From Thioalkalivibrio sp. (GTDB lineage: Bacteria; Pseudomonadota; Gammaproteobacteria; Ectothiorhodospirales; Ectothiorhodospiraceae), in contig PWGH01000091.1 in NCBI GenBank assembly GCA_003555285.1, positions 1 to 14,284 on the forward strand: DNA of 14,284 bases, in the 5' to 3' direction. Of this stretch, positions 1-7,063 are shown piece after piece. Each line of letters starts with the position of its first letter. Positions within the stretch are counted from its first letter, which is position 1. Made by a program: the position numbers and the translations under genes. The notes under the pieces were generated by a model, which had not been told where the DNA came from, did no database searches, and worked only from the letters and a program-made list of their open reading frames with translations.

Positions 1-1301
1 ATCTCGTCTTCGGCGGTGACCGCGCGCGCGAATTCGCGGCGCCAGCCATGGACGCTCTGGCGCCAGATGCCGGCCACCGGGCTCACGCCGCCCGGGCAGT
101 GGGGGAGCCCGCAGTGGTCCAGGCCGTTGGTGACGAATTCGGCCAGCGCGGCGAAGTAGGCATCCACCCCGTCGAGTGCGGAATCGGCATGGATTAGCGC
201 ATTGTCCTGATCGGTGTGCACCGTCTGTTCGCGCCGGCCCTGAGAGCCGCAGGCGAGCCAGGCATAGGGCACCGGCGGCGGACCGAGTTCGGCCTCGGCC
301 AGCTGCAACAGCCGGCGCGTCAACGCATCGATCACCGCGGTGATCGCCTGACCGAGGTGGAAGGCCGTGGCGCCGGATTGGACCAGCTGGATCTGCAGCT
401 CGGGCAACGCGCGGGCGACCCGGCCGAGGGCCTCGACCGAGTCTCCGCGGCGGATGTCGCGCACCAGATAGACGGCACTGGTGCCCTGGTGGCGGATCAG
501 ATCCTCGGTCGAGATCAATCCGATCGGCTGCCCCCGATCGAGCACCGGCAGGTGGTGGATATCGCCCCGGGACATCAGCAGCAGCGCCTCGAAGGCCGGG
601 GTCTCGCGCAGGACCGTCTGCAGCTGGCGACTCATGATGTTGCCGATGGGCTCCTGGCGCGAGCGGCCGGCGGCCAGGCAGCGCTTGCGCAGGTCGTGAT
701 CGGTAACGATGCCGACCAGGCGGGTGTCGGACAGGACCAGCAGCGCCGAGACGCTCTGTTCGCTCATGTGCCGGGCGGCCGCCTCGATGGTGGCCTCGGG
801 GGCGATGGTCACCGGAGGCCGGGCCACCAGCTCGCCGACCGAGACGGTGAGCACATGATCGCCTGCGCCGCTGCCGCTCTCGAGCGCCGCGAGGGCCTGT
901 TGCACCGGCCGACGACTGGCGCGATCGAAGCGCTCCGCGAACGCGGCGTGCTGGCGCCGCCATTCGCCGGCCGCCGGCGCCGGAAGCACATAGAACAGCG
1001 CGTCCTCGACCACCCGGCCATGGATGGTCGCGACCCACTCGCCGGGTTCGGGTGCGGTGTACACGTCGCCTTCGCCGAGCTTGTCGAGGAGCTCGTCGTG
1101 GCCATCGCGCAGGTCCACCGCGCCGGCCCGCACCAGCCAGAGATCGCCGGCCTCGCTGGTCGCCGGGGGGAAGGGGCTGCCGCGACGCAGGTAGCGCACG
1201 ATCAGCTGCCGAGGCAGGCGCTCCAGGGCCGCCTCGGGCAGCACGGCGAAGTCCGGGCTCGTCGCCAGGAAATCCCGTATCTCCTGCAGCTCTGCGTCCA
1301 T
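1..1301 (-). CDS. CBS-domain DUF294 nucleotidyltransferase-like protein, paralogue 1 (C-terminus outside window)
   Basis: The reading frame is open from an ATG at 1301 to the window edge, giving 433 residues with the C-terminus missing. Residues 1-140 align loosely with the cyclic-nucleotide-binding-like N-terminus of the paralogue at 3579-5453 but look degenerate. Residues about 150-275 form a CBS pair (RPPVTI, GIVTDHDLRKR, HLPVLDRGQPIGLISTEDLI). From about 345 lies the DUF294 GlnD-like nucleotidyltransferase fold, with GSQGRREQ at 352-359 and TDQDN at 363-367, the expected metal/nucleotide-binding region. DUF294_C would lie beyond the edge. The start is preceded by a GAGAGAG ribosome-binding-like run. 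It lies about 180 bp after the symporter stop, behind a terminator, so it may be its own unit or depend on read-through. In related genomes such genes are often followed by a DnaQ-like exonuclease (recalled); that cannot be seen here. No biochemical activity is assigned. Confidence 0.88.
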   Translation of the reverse strand, partial: MDAELQEIRDFLATSPDFAVLPEAALERLPRQLIVRYLRRGSPFPPATSEAGDLWLVRAGAVDLRDGHDELLDKLGEGDVYTAPEPGEWVATIHGRVVEDALFYVLPAPAAGEWRRQHAAFAERFDRASRRPVQQALAALESGSGAGDHVLTVSVGELVARPPVTIAPEATIEAAARHMSEQSVSALLVLSDTRLVGIVTDHDLRKRCLAAGRSRQEPIGNIMSRQLQTVLRETPAFEALLLMSRGDIHHLPVLDRGQPIGLISTEDLIRHQGTSAVYLVRDIRRGDSVEALGRVARALPELQIQLVQSGATAFHLGQAITAVIDALTRRLLQLAEAELGPPPVPYAWLACGSQGRREQTVHTDQDNALIHADSALDGVDAYFAALAEFVTNGLDHCGLPHCPGGVSPVAGIWRQSVHGWRREFARAVTAEDE

Positions 1302-1364
1302 GTTGCTCTCTCGTGCTGTGGCTGCCCCGATGTGGATGCAGCCGCCCGATCGTACCGCCAGATG

Positions 1365-1401
1365 GAACCGCAAGCACAGCCGATGGCTGCACTTGCGGTT
1401 C
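1365..1401 (-). other. Long imperfect inverted repeat, candidate RNA hairpin or operator in the leader of DUF294 paralogue 1
   Basis: Perfect 10-bp arms (GAACCGCAAG / CTTGCGGTTC) flank an inner 5-bp stem with a 3-nt loop. The two positions between outer and inner stems pair as U-G and G-U only in an RNA read from the minus strand; on the plus strand they would be C-A and A-C mismatches. This gives a continuous 17-bp minus-strand stem. It sits between the symporter terminator and the paralogue 1 start. No T-tract follows, so it is not a simple terminator. Function is unknown: a leader structure, a processing site or a protein operator are all possible. Confidence 0.6.
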
Positions 1402-1408
1402 GGTCCGG

Positions 1409-1438
1409 AAAAAAACAGACCCGCCCGAGGGCGGGCCT
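1409..1438 (-). terminator. Rho-independent terminator of the DUF294-symporter operon
   Basis: On the minus strand, a 9-bp GC-rich stem (AGGCCCGCC / GGCGGGTCT, one G-U pair, loop CTCG) is followed after one base by seven T residues. It begins 42 nt after the symporter stop codon. The shape and position are those of a strong intrinsic terminator. Confidence 0.9.
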
Positions 1439-1479
1439 GCTGGCCGAATGGCCTCAAACCACGCGATCGGATCCCCGCA

Positions 1480-3252
1480 TTACGAGGTGCCGACGCGCGG
1501 GACGCGCACCTCCTCGACGAGCCGCTGGATGTGCTCCGGCGGGGCCTTGGTGACGCTGGATACTGCATACGCCACGATGAAGTTCAGGATCGCGCCGATC
1601 ACGCCAAAGCCGGTCGGGTTGATGCCGAACAGCCAGTACTCGGCGGTATCCGGGAACACGTTGGTGCCCGGGAAGAAGAACCACCCCTTGAACAGGAAGA
1701 TGTACAGCAGCGTGCTGGCGAGGCCCACGAGCATGCCGGCGATCGCGCCCTCCCGATTAACCCGCTTGAAGAAGATCCCCATCATCAGGGTCGGGAACAG
1801 ACTGGCCGCCGCCAGGCCGAAGGCCAGGGCGACCACCTCGGCGGCAAAGCCCGGTGGATTGAGCCCGAGATACCCCGCGAGCAGGATCGCCCCTGCCATC
1901 GCGATGCGCCCCGCCAACAACTCCCGTTTCTCCGAGATCCTCGGCATGAAGACCCCCTTCAACAGGTCATGCGAGATCGACGAGGAGATCGCGAGCAACA
2001 GACCGGCCGCGGTCGAGAGTGCCGCGGCGATACCCCCCGCCGCGACCAGCGCGATCACCCAGTTCGGCAGTCCGGCGATCTGCGGATTCGCGAGCACCAT
2101 GATGTCTCGATCGATGCGCGTGAACTCGTTGCCTTCCCAGCCGAATTCCTCCTCGGCCATCGCTGCGAACTCCGGATTACGGTCGTTGTAGTACTGCAGG
2201 CGACCGTCTTCGTTCTTGTCCTCGAAGCCGAGCAGCCCGGTACGCTCCCAGCGCAGCATCCAGTCCGGACGGTCCTCGATCACCAGATTGCCCTGCGGAT
2301 CACCGACCTCGCCCGGTTGCACGGTATTGATGAAGTTGTACATCGCCATCGCACCCACGGCCGGGGCGGTGGTGTACAGGATGCCGATGAACAGCAGCGC
2401 GTAGCCGGCCGACTTGCGCGCATCGCGCACCCGCGGGACGGTGAAGAAGCGGATGATCACGTGCGGCAGACCGGCGGTGCCGATCATCAGTGCGAGCGTC
2501 AGCAGGAACATGTTGAGCATGGTCATGCCGGACACCGTCGTATAAGCGGCGAAGCCCAGGTCCATCAGGGTCCGATCGAGGGCCGCCAGTAGGTAGGTGT
2601 CCTCGCCGGCCAGCGTTCCGCCCAGACCGATTTGCGGAATCGGATTGCCGGTCAGCTGGATCGCGATGAACACCGCCGGCACCGTGTAGGCGAAGATCAT
2701 GATCACGTACTGGGCGATCTGGGTGTAGGTGATGCCCTTCATGCCTCCGAACACCGCGTAGATGAACACCACCGCCATGCCGGAATACAGACCGGTCGCG
2801 AGTTCCACCTCGAGGATGTTCGAGAAGGCGATGCCGACCCCGCGCATCTGCCCGATCACGTAGGTGATCGAGATCACCAGCAGGCTGATGACCGCGACGA
2901 TGCGCGCCGTTCTCGAATAGAACCGGTCGCCGATGAATTCGGGCACCGTGAACTTGCCGAACTTGCGCAGGTACGGCGCGAGCAGCAGCGCCATCAGCAC
3001 GTAGCCGCCGGTCCAGCCCATCAGGTAGGCGCCGCCGGTGAAGCCGAGGAAGGCGATCAGGCCGGCCATCGAGATGAAGCTTGCGGCCGACATCCAGTCG
3101 GCCGCGGTGGCCATCCCGTTGAGCACGGGATTGATCCCCTTGCCGGCGACGTAGAACTCGGAGGTGGAGCCGGCCCTGGCCCAGATCGCGATGCCGATGT
3201 AGATCGCGAAGGTCGCGCCGACCACGATGAAACTTAGTGTTTTGAGATCCAT
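1480..3252 (-). CDS. Sodium:solute symporter, VC_2705 family (predicted acetate/small carboxylate-type permease)
   Basis: A 590-residue polytopic inner-membrane protein of the SSS family with LeuT-type fold, about 13 hydrophobic segments. Recognisable family stretches are AADWMSAASFISMAG near residue 50, GLPHVIIRFFTVP at 261-273, and the Ser/Thr-rich sodium-site helix around ALSTAAGLLLAISSS at 411-425. Between segments, residues about 310-395 form a long hydrophilic loop holding an EF-hand-like sequence (345-357). The length is normal for the VC_2705 branch, which typically pairs with a DUF4212 small subunit, as here. The small-subunit stop is 5 bp upstream, and the ribosome-binding site GAGGA lies inside that gene's last codons, so the two are probably translated in a coupled way. 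It should drive Na+-dependent uptake of a small organic acid; the substrate is inferred from relatives, not seen. It is the last gene before the terminator at 1409-1438. Confidence 0.93.
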   Translation of the reverse strand: MDLKTLSFIVVGATFAIYIGIAIWARAGSTSEFYVAGKGINPVLNGMATAADWMSAASFISMAGLIAFLGFTGGAYLMGWTGGYVLMALLLAPYLRKFGKFTVPEFIGDRFYSRTARIVAVISLLVISITYVIGQMRGVGIAFSNILEVELATGLYSGMAVVFIYAVFGGMKGITYTQIAQYVIMIFAYTVPAVFIAIQLTGNPIPQIGLGGTLAGEDTYLLAALDRTLMDLGFAAYTTVSGMTMLNMFLLTLALMIGTAGLPHVIIRFFTVPRVRDARKSAGYALLFIGILYTTAPAVGAMAMYNFINTVQPGEVGDPQGNLVIEDRPDWMLRWERTGLLGFEDKNEDGRLQYYNDRNPEFAAMAEEEFGWEGNEFTRIDRDIMVLANPQIAGLPNWVIALVAAGGIAAALSTAAGLLLAISSSISHDLLKGVFMPRISEKRELLAGRIAMAGAILLAGYLGLNPPGFAAEVVALAFGLAAASLFPTLMMGIFFKRVNREGAIAGMLVGLASTLLYIFLFKGWFFFPGTNVFPDTAEYWLFGINPTGFGVIGAILNFIVAYAVSSVTKAPPEHIQRLVEEVRVPRVGTS

Positions 3253-3257
3253 TTTTG

Positions 3258-3518
3258 TTATTCCTCGTGCACGTCGAACTTACGGTCCAGCACGTTCATG
3301 CGCCAGGTGTAGAAGAAGATCAGCACGATGAAGGTGTAGATCGAGCCCTGTTGCGCGAACCAGAAGCCGAGCGGGTATCCGCCGATGCTGAAGGCGTTCA
3401 GCGGCTGCGACAGCAGGATGCCGAGCCCGAAGGACACGACGAACCAGATTGCGAGCAGAATGCCCAGTAGCCGCAGATTGGCGCGCCAGTAGGCGGCCCT
3501 GCTTTCCTCTTGTGTCAT
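3258..3518 (-). CDS. DUF4212 family protein, putative sodium:solute symporter small subunit
   Basis: An 86-residue membrane protein with two hydrophobic helices (residues about 15-37 and 57-72) joined by a short loop containing GGYPLGFWFAQQGSIYTFI, characteristic of the small-subunit family next to VC_2705-type symporters. The N-terminus carries YWRANLRL and the C-terminus is charged (RMNVLDRKFDVHEE). The ATG at 3518 has an excellent AAAGGAG ribosome-binding site 9 nt upstream. It lies 60 bp after the DUF294 protein stop and 5 bp before the symporter. No promoter or terminator is seen in the 60-bp gap, so it is probably co-transcribed with both. It is expected to assemble with the symporter; its precise role is unknown. 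Confidence 0.92.
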   Translation of the reverse strand: MTQEESRAAYWRANLRLLGILLAIWFVVSFGLGILLSQPLNAFSIGGYPLGFWFAQQGSIYTFIVLIFFYTWRMNVLDRKFDVHEE

Positions 3519-3578
3519 GGAGTGTTCTCCTTTGGGTTTTTTGGGGTCTTGGGGTACACGGTCTCCTCCGACACAAGG

Positions 3579-5453
3579 TCAGAGCTGGTACTGCACCGCC
3601 AGCTGCCCTTGCAGCTTGCGGGCCTGCCGGAAGGCCTCCTTGAGCACCCGGCGCTCGAGGGTGCCGAGTTCTTCCGGTCGGATTCGATTGCCGTTTTCGT
3701 GTCCAGCGTCGATCGCCTGTTGCTGGCTGCGCAGGCGCAGCATCTGCAGATAGCGCAGCGCGGCGTGGTAGTCGCGCGCATCGTCCTCACGCAGCACGTC
3801 GCTGGCGACGGCCTGATCGAGGCGTTCGTGGCTGCGGGTGGCGGGCAATTCGGCGGCGAGCGCCATCACCCGGGCACCGTCGACGAAGGGGGTCAGACCG
3901 CTCAGCTTGATGTCGATGCCCTGCGCGCCGCTGCGGATTTCGCCGAACAGCCCCAGCGGGGGGCGCATCCGCAACTGATTGGCGGCCATCTGCCGTCGGA
4001 ACCGGCTGTTGAACGCGGTCTTGCGCAGCATCTGCGAGCGCAGGGTCTCCACCGGCCCGATGTCGCCGTCGATGCCGCGCAGATCGAAGAAGATCGAGCT
4101 CTTCAGCAGGTGTTCGGGGGTGCCTTGGTCGATCCAGCGGCCAAAGCGCTGCTCCCACTCCGCGCCGCTCAGGCAGCATTCGGGATTGCCGGCCATGATG
4201 TTGCCGGGGCACAGGTCGAAGCCGCAGGCGTCGAGCGCCTGATTCACCGCCTGGGCGAAGGGCAGCAGGCGGGCGCGGGTTGCATCTTCCTGACCGGGTT
4301 CGCACTGAAACAAAATGCCGTTGTCCTGATCGGTGCGCAGCGCCTGTTCCTCGCGCGCCTGGGAGCCGAAGGCCAGCCAGGTGAATTCAATCGCCTCGAG
4401 GGCATGCTCGCGCCGCAGCAGCGCCAGCACGCGGCGGGTCGCATGGTCGTTGATGCGGGTGATCAGGCGCAGGATCTGATCGGCCTCGGCGCCCTGGCTG
4501 ATCACCGCCCCGATCAGGCGTGGAACCTCGCGCAGGTGACCGGCGATGGTGGCTACATTCTCGGCGCGCAGGATGCCCCGCACCAGGCGGTCGAGAGTCA
4601 GCGGATTGGTGGTCAGCAGGTCGCGTTCCCCGAGTACGCCGACCAGTCGGCCGTTGGCGACCACGCAGATGTGCTTCATGCCGTACTCGGCCATGGTCTC
4701 GATGCCCTCGAAACCCAGCGCGGAATCCGAGAGCGCAATCGGGTTCGGGGTCATCACCTGGCGCAAGGGCGCCTCCAGCGAGACGCCTTCGAGCGCGACT
4801 CGGCCGAGCAGGTCGGTCATCGTGAAGATGCCGATCGGACGTTCGTCGGCATCCACCGCGACGATGGAACCCACGCGTTCGTCGCGCATCCGGGTCAGGG
4901 CCATGCGCAGGGGCACGTCGGCGGCACAGGTCACCGGAGGCCGGGTGATGCGCGCGCCCAGCGGCGTGTTCAGCTGTCCGACCCCGGCGGTATCGCCAAG
5001 CTGCTGGCTGAGCAGCCCCTGGTGGACTCGGTGCAACAGGCTGACCAGACGCCGGGAGCAGAAGTCGTTGAAGACCTGCGAGCGCGTCCGCAGGCGATCG
5101 AAGTCCTCCAGCGACAGTTCCAGACACAGCGTGTCTTCGAGCGCGCGATGCACGGTGTGCACCGGCCGGCGTCCGAGCAGGGCGCCGATGGGAAAACATT
5201 CGCCGGGCACCAGTTCCCAGGCCTTGCCGGAGATCTGCTCGTCCTCGCTCGGGGTCTCGCCGCGAATGCGCCCCTGACGGATGATATGAAAGCGCTGCGC
5301 CGGACCGTTCTCCGGATGGGTGATGCTCTGACCGCTGGAATAGAACCGGCTCTCCAGGCGCGGCAACAGGAACTCGAGCGCATCCGGCTCGAGCTGGTCG
5401 AAGGGCGCATGGGCGCTCAGAAATTCCCGGAGGGTGTCGAGCGGATCAGGCAT
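3579..5453 (-). CDS. cNMP-binding/CBS/DUF294 nucleotidyltransferase-like protein, paralogue 2
   Basis: A 624-residue soluble protein from the chosen start. Order: cyclic-nucleotide-binding-like beta-roll (about 12-120, with GECFPIGALLGRRPVHT at its phosphate-cassette position), CBS pair (about 165-285), DUF294 GlnD-like nucleotidyltransferase fold (about 300-445, GSQAREEQ at 363-370 and TDQDN at 374-378), and the helical DUF294_C domain (about 460-600). The frame extends up to an ATG at 5510 with a GAGG ribosome-binding-like sequence. However, a sigma-54 promoter (5491-5506) lies inside that extension and would start RNA near 5480. The ATG at 5453 (MPDPLDTLREFL) also matches where paralogue 1 begins, although its own ribosome-binding site is weak. 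It heads the operon with the DUF4212 protein and symporter. I infer a cytoplasmic regulator of transporter or metabolite state; catalysis and ligand are unproven. Confidence 0.88.
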   Translation of the reverse strand: MPDPLDTLREFLSAHAPFDQLEPDALEFLLPRLESRFYSSGQSITHPENGPAQRFHIIRQGRIRGETPSEDEQISGKAWELVPGECFPIGALLGRRPVHTVHRALEDTLCLELSLEDFDRLRTRSQVFNDFCSRRLVSLLHRVHQGLLSQQLGDTAGVGQLNTPLGARITRPPVTCAADVPLRMALTRMRDERVGSIVAVDADERPIGIFTMTDLLGRVALEGVSLEAPLRQVMTPNPIALSDSALGFEGIETMAEYGMKHICVVANGRLVGVLGERDLLTTNPLTLDRLVRGILRAENVATIAGHLREVPRLIGAVISQGAEADQILRLITRINDHATRRVLALLRREHALEAIEFTWLAFGSQAREEQALRTDQDNGILFQCEPGQEDATRARLLPFAQAVNQALDACGFDLCPGNIMAGNPECCLSGAEWEQRFGRWIDQGTPEHLLKSSIFFDLRGIDGDIGPVETLRSQMLRKTAFNSRFRRQMAANQLRMRPPLGLFGEIRSGAQGIDIKLSGLTPFVDGARVMALAAELPATRSHERLDQAVASDVLREDDARDYHAALRYLQMLRLRSQQQAIDAGHENGNRIRPEELGTLERRVLKEAFRQARKLQGQLAVQYQL

Positions 5454-5490
5454 GGTGGGTGGATCCCGCAGCGCGTGTGCGAAACCACAA

Positions 5491-5506
5491 AGCAAGACCC
5501 ACGCCA
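5491..5506 (-). promoter_or_regulatory. Sigma-54 (-24/-12) promoter of the DUF294-DUF4212-symporter operon
   Basis: The minus strand reads TGGCGTGGGTCTTGCT, matching TGGCACG-N4-TTGCW with only two deviations. The invariant GG (5505-5504) and GC (5493-5492) have the required spacing, followed by TT. Predicted transcription start is about 5480, leaving a leader of about 26 nt before the ATG at 5453. The cbrB gene just upstream encodes a sigma-54 activator, and a matching palindrome lies about 100 bp upstream. Confidence 0.8.
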
Positions 5507-5577
5507 GCATGGACGCCTCGATCGAACAGAGGCTTAGGTCATCGGCCTACCGTTCTACCGCACCGACGCTACGAACC

Positions 5578-5605
5578 GTAACACCGCAGTGTTACCATTC
5601 GTAAC
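5578..5605 (-). promoter_or_regulatory. Candidate CbrB enhancer site (three half-sites)
   Basis: A perfect inverted repeat GTAACAC-CGCA-GTGTTAC (5578-5595) is followed by a third GTAAC half-site (5601-5605). Its centre is about 106 bp upstream of the predicted sigma-54 start, a typical enhancer distance. TGTTAC/GTAACA half-sites are what I recall for CbrB at the Pseudomonas crcZ promoter, where the spacing between halves was longer. I noticed no other pair of such half-sites in the window. Assignment to CbrB is inference from motif, position and neighbourhood. Confidence 0.65.
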
Positions 5606-5636
5606 CCAAAACCCCGCACGGCTCGGGCACGGCCAT

Positions 5637-5662
5637 GGTGGGCCCGCTGCGCTTGGCCCACC
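5637..5662. repeat. Inverted repeat of the GTAGGGTGGGC type, possible terminator of cbrB
   Basis: Eight-base arms GGTGGGCC / GGCCCACC are separated by 10 nt, starting 13 bp beyond the cbrB stop. I recall similar elements as common dispersed repeats between genes in many proteobacteria. There is no T-tract directly after it, so termination would be inefficient or Rho-assisted. No other copy is seen in this window. Confidence 0.55.
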
Positions 5663-5674
5663 CTACGGTTCGGA

Positions 5675-7063
5675 TCAGGGTCTGGGCAGGTGCTCGCGCA
5701 GGCGTCGCTCCCACAGGGTCTTGCGGCTGATGCCGAGCGCGCGGGCGAGTTCGGTCTCGTTCATGCGGGCCTGGTTCTCCAGCACGAAGCGCCGGAAGTA
5801 GTCCGTGAGGCTGGCCCCCTGGTCATGGGCCCCCCGGCCATTGGTCGCGGACGCATTGTGCTTCATGTCACTGCCACCCGGATCACGGCCCCTTGCGTCA
5901 TTGACACCCTCAGGAATACCGGAAGTCTGGGGGAGTCCCAGGTGCTCCGGGCCGATGCAGCGGTCTTCGGACAGCACCACCGCGCGTTCGAGTGCGTTGC
6001 GCAGTTCCCGGACGTTGCCCGGCCAGTGGTAGTGCTGCATCCGGTGGCGCGCCGCTTCGTTCAGGGACAGGTTGGATCGCTGGAAACGCTGTTCCAGTTC
6101 GTGCAGAAAACGCGCGGCCAGCAGGTCGAGGTCCGGCCGGCGCTCGCGCAGCGGCGGGATCTGAATTTCCAGAACCCGTAGCCGGTAGTACAGGTCGGCG
6201 CGGAAGGTGCCGGCCTCGATCATCGCCTCCAGATCCCGATGCGTCGCGGCGATCAGGCGGATATCCACGCACCGGGTCTGGGTGCTGCCGACCGGGCGGA
6301 TCTCGCCCTCCTGCAATACCCGCAGCAGCCGGGCCTGGGCGGCCGGGGCCAGTTCGCCGATCTCGTCCAGAAACAGCACGCCGCCATGGGCCGCCTCGAT
6401 CAGTCCGGTGCGTGCCTTGACCGCGCCGGTGTAGGCGCCCTGGGCGTGGCCGAACAGCTCGGCCTCGACCAGCCCTTCGGGAATCGACGCGCAGTTCACC
6501 GGGATGAAGGGCTGCGCGGCGCGAGGGCTGAGGGTGTGGATCGCGCGGGCCGCCAACTCCTTGCCGGTGCCCGATTCGCCCCGGATCAGCACGGTGGAGT
6601 GCGTGGCGGCGATGCGGCGCAGTTGCTGGCGCAGGGTCTCGAGGGCCGGGCTGGTGCCGATCAGCCCGCAATCGTCGCCTGAATCGGAGGTGGCCGACGC
6701 GGGGTGCTGGCTGCGCGCGGAGCGCAGCGCCGCGCGCAGGGTCAGTAGCAGGGCATCGTGATCGAAGGGCTTGGCGATGTAGTCGATGGCTCCGGACTTC
6801 ATCGCCTCGACCGCCGAGGGGACCGAGGCGTAGCTGGTCATGATCACGGTGGGCAGCTGGGGGTATTCCCCGATCAGCGCGGTGCCCTCGCCGTCGGGCA
6901 GGCGCAGGTCGGCGAGCAACAGGTCGAAAGCGTCGGCGTCGGCGTGTTCGCGGGCGCTGGCGAGATCCACCGCGAGCGTCACCATGAAGCCCTGGTGTTC
7001 CAGAAACCGACGCACGCCGCGCCGGATGGAGGCCTCGTCGTCGACCAGCAGAATGCGTGTCAT
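5675..7063 (-). CDS. cbrB: Two-component response regulator CbrB, sigma-54-dependent activator (NtrC class)
   Basis: A 462-residue protein. Receiver domain 1-115: acidic pair D8/D9, phospho-acceptor D52, T76 and K98; the segment VIMTSYAS...AIDYIAKPFDHD closely resembles Pseudomonas CbrB as recalled. AAA+ domain about 133-370: Walker A GESGTGKE (162-169), sigma-54 contact loop GAYTGA (209-214, Y instead of the usual F), Walker B LFLDE around 230-234, arginine-finger region FRADLYYRL (287-295). After a low-complexity linker (about 380-415), a Fis-type helix-turn-helix occupies about 435-457 (ELARALGISRKTLWERR). The ATG overlaps the cbrA stop by 4 bp, implying coupled translation. In Pseudomonas, CbrB controls carbon/nitrogen source use through sigma-54 promoters. 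Here the nearest probable target is the operon immediately downstream. Confidence 0.93.
   Translation of the reverse strand: MTRILLVDDEASIRRGVRRFLEHQGFMVTLAVDLASAREHADADAFDLLLADLRLPDGEGTALIGEYPQLPTVIMTSYASVPSAVEAMKSGAIDYIAKPFDHDALLLTLRAALRSARSQHPASATSDSGDDCGLIGTSPALETLRQQLRRIAATHSTVLIRGESGTGKELAARAIHTLSPRAAQPFIPVNCASIPEGLVEAELFGHAQGAYTGAVKARTGLIEAAHGGVLFLDEIGELAPAAQARLLRVLQEGEIRPVGSTQTRCVDIRLIAATHRDLEAMIEAGTFRADLYYRLRVLEIQIPPLRERRPDLDLLAARFLHELEQRFQRSNLSLNEAARHRMQHYHWPGNVRELRNALERAVVLSEDRCIGPEHLGLPQTSGIPEGVNDARGRDPGGSDMKHNASATNGRGAHDQGASLTDYFRRFVLENQARMNETELARALGISRKTLWERRLREHLPRP

Noticed and set aside
1365..1390. Possible sigma-54 promoter ahead of DUF294 paralogue 1
   Set aside because: A GG and TTGC pair occurs on the minus strand but is 2 bp too close, and no GTAAC half-sites are nearby.
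216..2592. Long plus-strand ORFs (445, 379 and 430 aa) over the left part
   Set aside because: They lie antisense to the DUF294 paralogue and symporter, have Arg/Gln/His/Gly-rich low-complexity composition typical of antisense frames in GC-rich DNA, and show no recognisable domain.
3510..5537. 675-aa plus-strand ORF
   Set aside because: It is the antisense frame of the well-supported cNMP/CBS/DUF294 protein, with no domain of its own and atypical composition.
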